Positions 5,267 through 5,394 of a DNA stretch of 5,394 nt are shown one piece after another. The notes below the pieces were generated by a model, which did no database searches, had not been told where the DNA came from, and saw only the letters and a program-made list of their open reading frames with translations. How positions within the stretch are numbered: the first letter of the stretch is position 1; the number at the start of each line of letters is the position of its first letter. A program made the position numbers and the translations under genes. This DNA is from Parcubacteria group bacterium (GTDB lineage Bacteria > Patescibacteriota > Minisyncoccia > JACQLN01): positions 1-5,394 of the forward strand of contig JACQLN010000015.1 of NCBI GenBank assembly GCA_016204035.1. Direction: 5' to 3'.

Positions 5267-5394
5267 TATAACTTAGGGTAGATTCAATCTGTTAACGCAC
5301 CACTCCAGACTTCTAATGGTGTCCGATACCCGTGTCGTTTTCTTGGTCTCGTATTCAAAGCATACTCCACTGCAGCAATTTCTTCATCGGTGAC
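5255..5394 (-). mobile_element. IS30-family insertion sequence, transposase 3' end side, partial
   Basis: The right part of the window is the 3' end of an IS30-like element, identified from its transposase C-terminus. The exact end is not certain; it should lie roughly 10-30 bases past the transposase stop, near the TTGACAATATA stretch (about 5255-5266), where IS30 elements carry their terminal inverted repeat. The other end lies outside the window, so neither the partner repeat nor a target duplication can be checked. The insertion point is about 140 bases upstream of rpsO, in the same orientation. Confidence 0.55.
5284..5394 (-). CDS. IS30-family transposase, C-terminal 36 residues (5' part outside the window)
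   Basis: The minus-strand frame entering from the right edge reads VTDEEIAAVEYALNTRPRKR followed by HGYRTPLEVWSGALTD and a TGA stop at 5284-5286. ALNTRPRK-x-x-GYRTPLEVW matches the conserved C-terminal signature of IS30-family DDE transposases (typically LNxRPRKxLGYxTPxEVF), which follows the catalytic glutamate helix. The catalytic residues themselves lie outside the window, so intactness cannot be judged, but the visible end shows no frameshift or premature stop. The frame is too short to stand out as an open reading frame on its own; family assignment rests on the motif. Confidence 0.88.
   Translation of the reverse strand, partial: VTDEEIAAVEYALNTRPRKRHGYRTPLEVWSGALTD

Overview
The window is a compact, single-strand (all minus) stretch of a bacterial chromosome. 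Read right to left in transcription order it holds: the C-terminal end of an IS30-family transposase (5284-5394), rpsO for ribosomal protein S15 (4853-5119), a 290-base spacer filled with inverted repeats, a NYN/LabA-like nuclease-fold gene (4030-4560), pnp for polynucleotide phosphorylase (1804-3906), a single-pass membrane protein with a long proline-rich cytoplasmic part (253-1698), and the 5' part of a small nucleotidyltransferase (1-266, running off the left edge).

The likely source is a Candidate Phyla Radiation (Patescibacteria, Parcubacteria-like) genome. This is an inference. It rests on start codons without recognisable Shine-Dalgarno sequences, intergenic islands of AATTGAAAATT-type and CCTGCCGGCAGG-type repeats, the style of the proline-rich membrane protein and of the nucleotidyltransferase, and a NYN gene between rpsO and pnp. 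The genetic code appears standard, with TAA, TAG and TGA all used as stops.

The core is an RNA-metabolism operon. S15 is an early 16S rRNA-binding protein, PNPase is a 3'-5' phosphorolytic exonuclease, and rpsO-pnp adjacency is classical in bacteria. Here the pair is separated by a predicted NYN ribonuclease-fold protein and by two RNA-structure-rich spacers. The rpsO-NYN spacer is tiled by three consecutive inverted-repeat domains: 4798-4856, 4631-4798 and 4568-4626. The NYN-pnp spacer carries small hairpins plus two mutually exclusive pairings that involve the NYN stop codon. In Escherichia coli the equivalent region is processed by RNase III and used for PNPase autoregulation, so these structures are reasonable regulatory candidates, though nothing in the sequence proves it.

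Upstream of rpsO there is a good promoter with an extended -10 (5176-5204). A second, possibly hybrid promoter has its TTGACA at the probable end of the IS30 element (5238-5266). Downstream of pnp, a 105-base AT-rich repeat island runs up to, and includes, the TTG start of the membrane-protein gene. The membrane protein's function is unknown.
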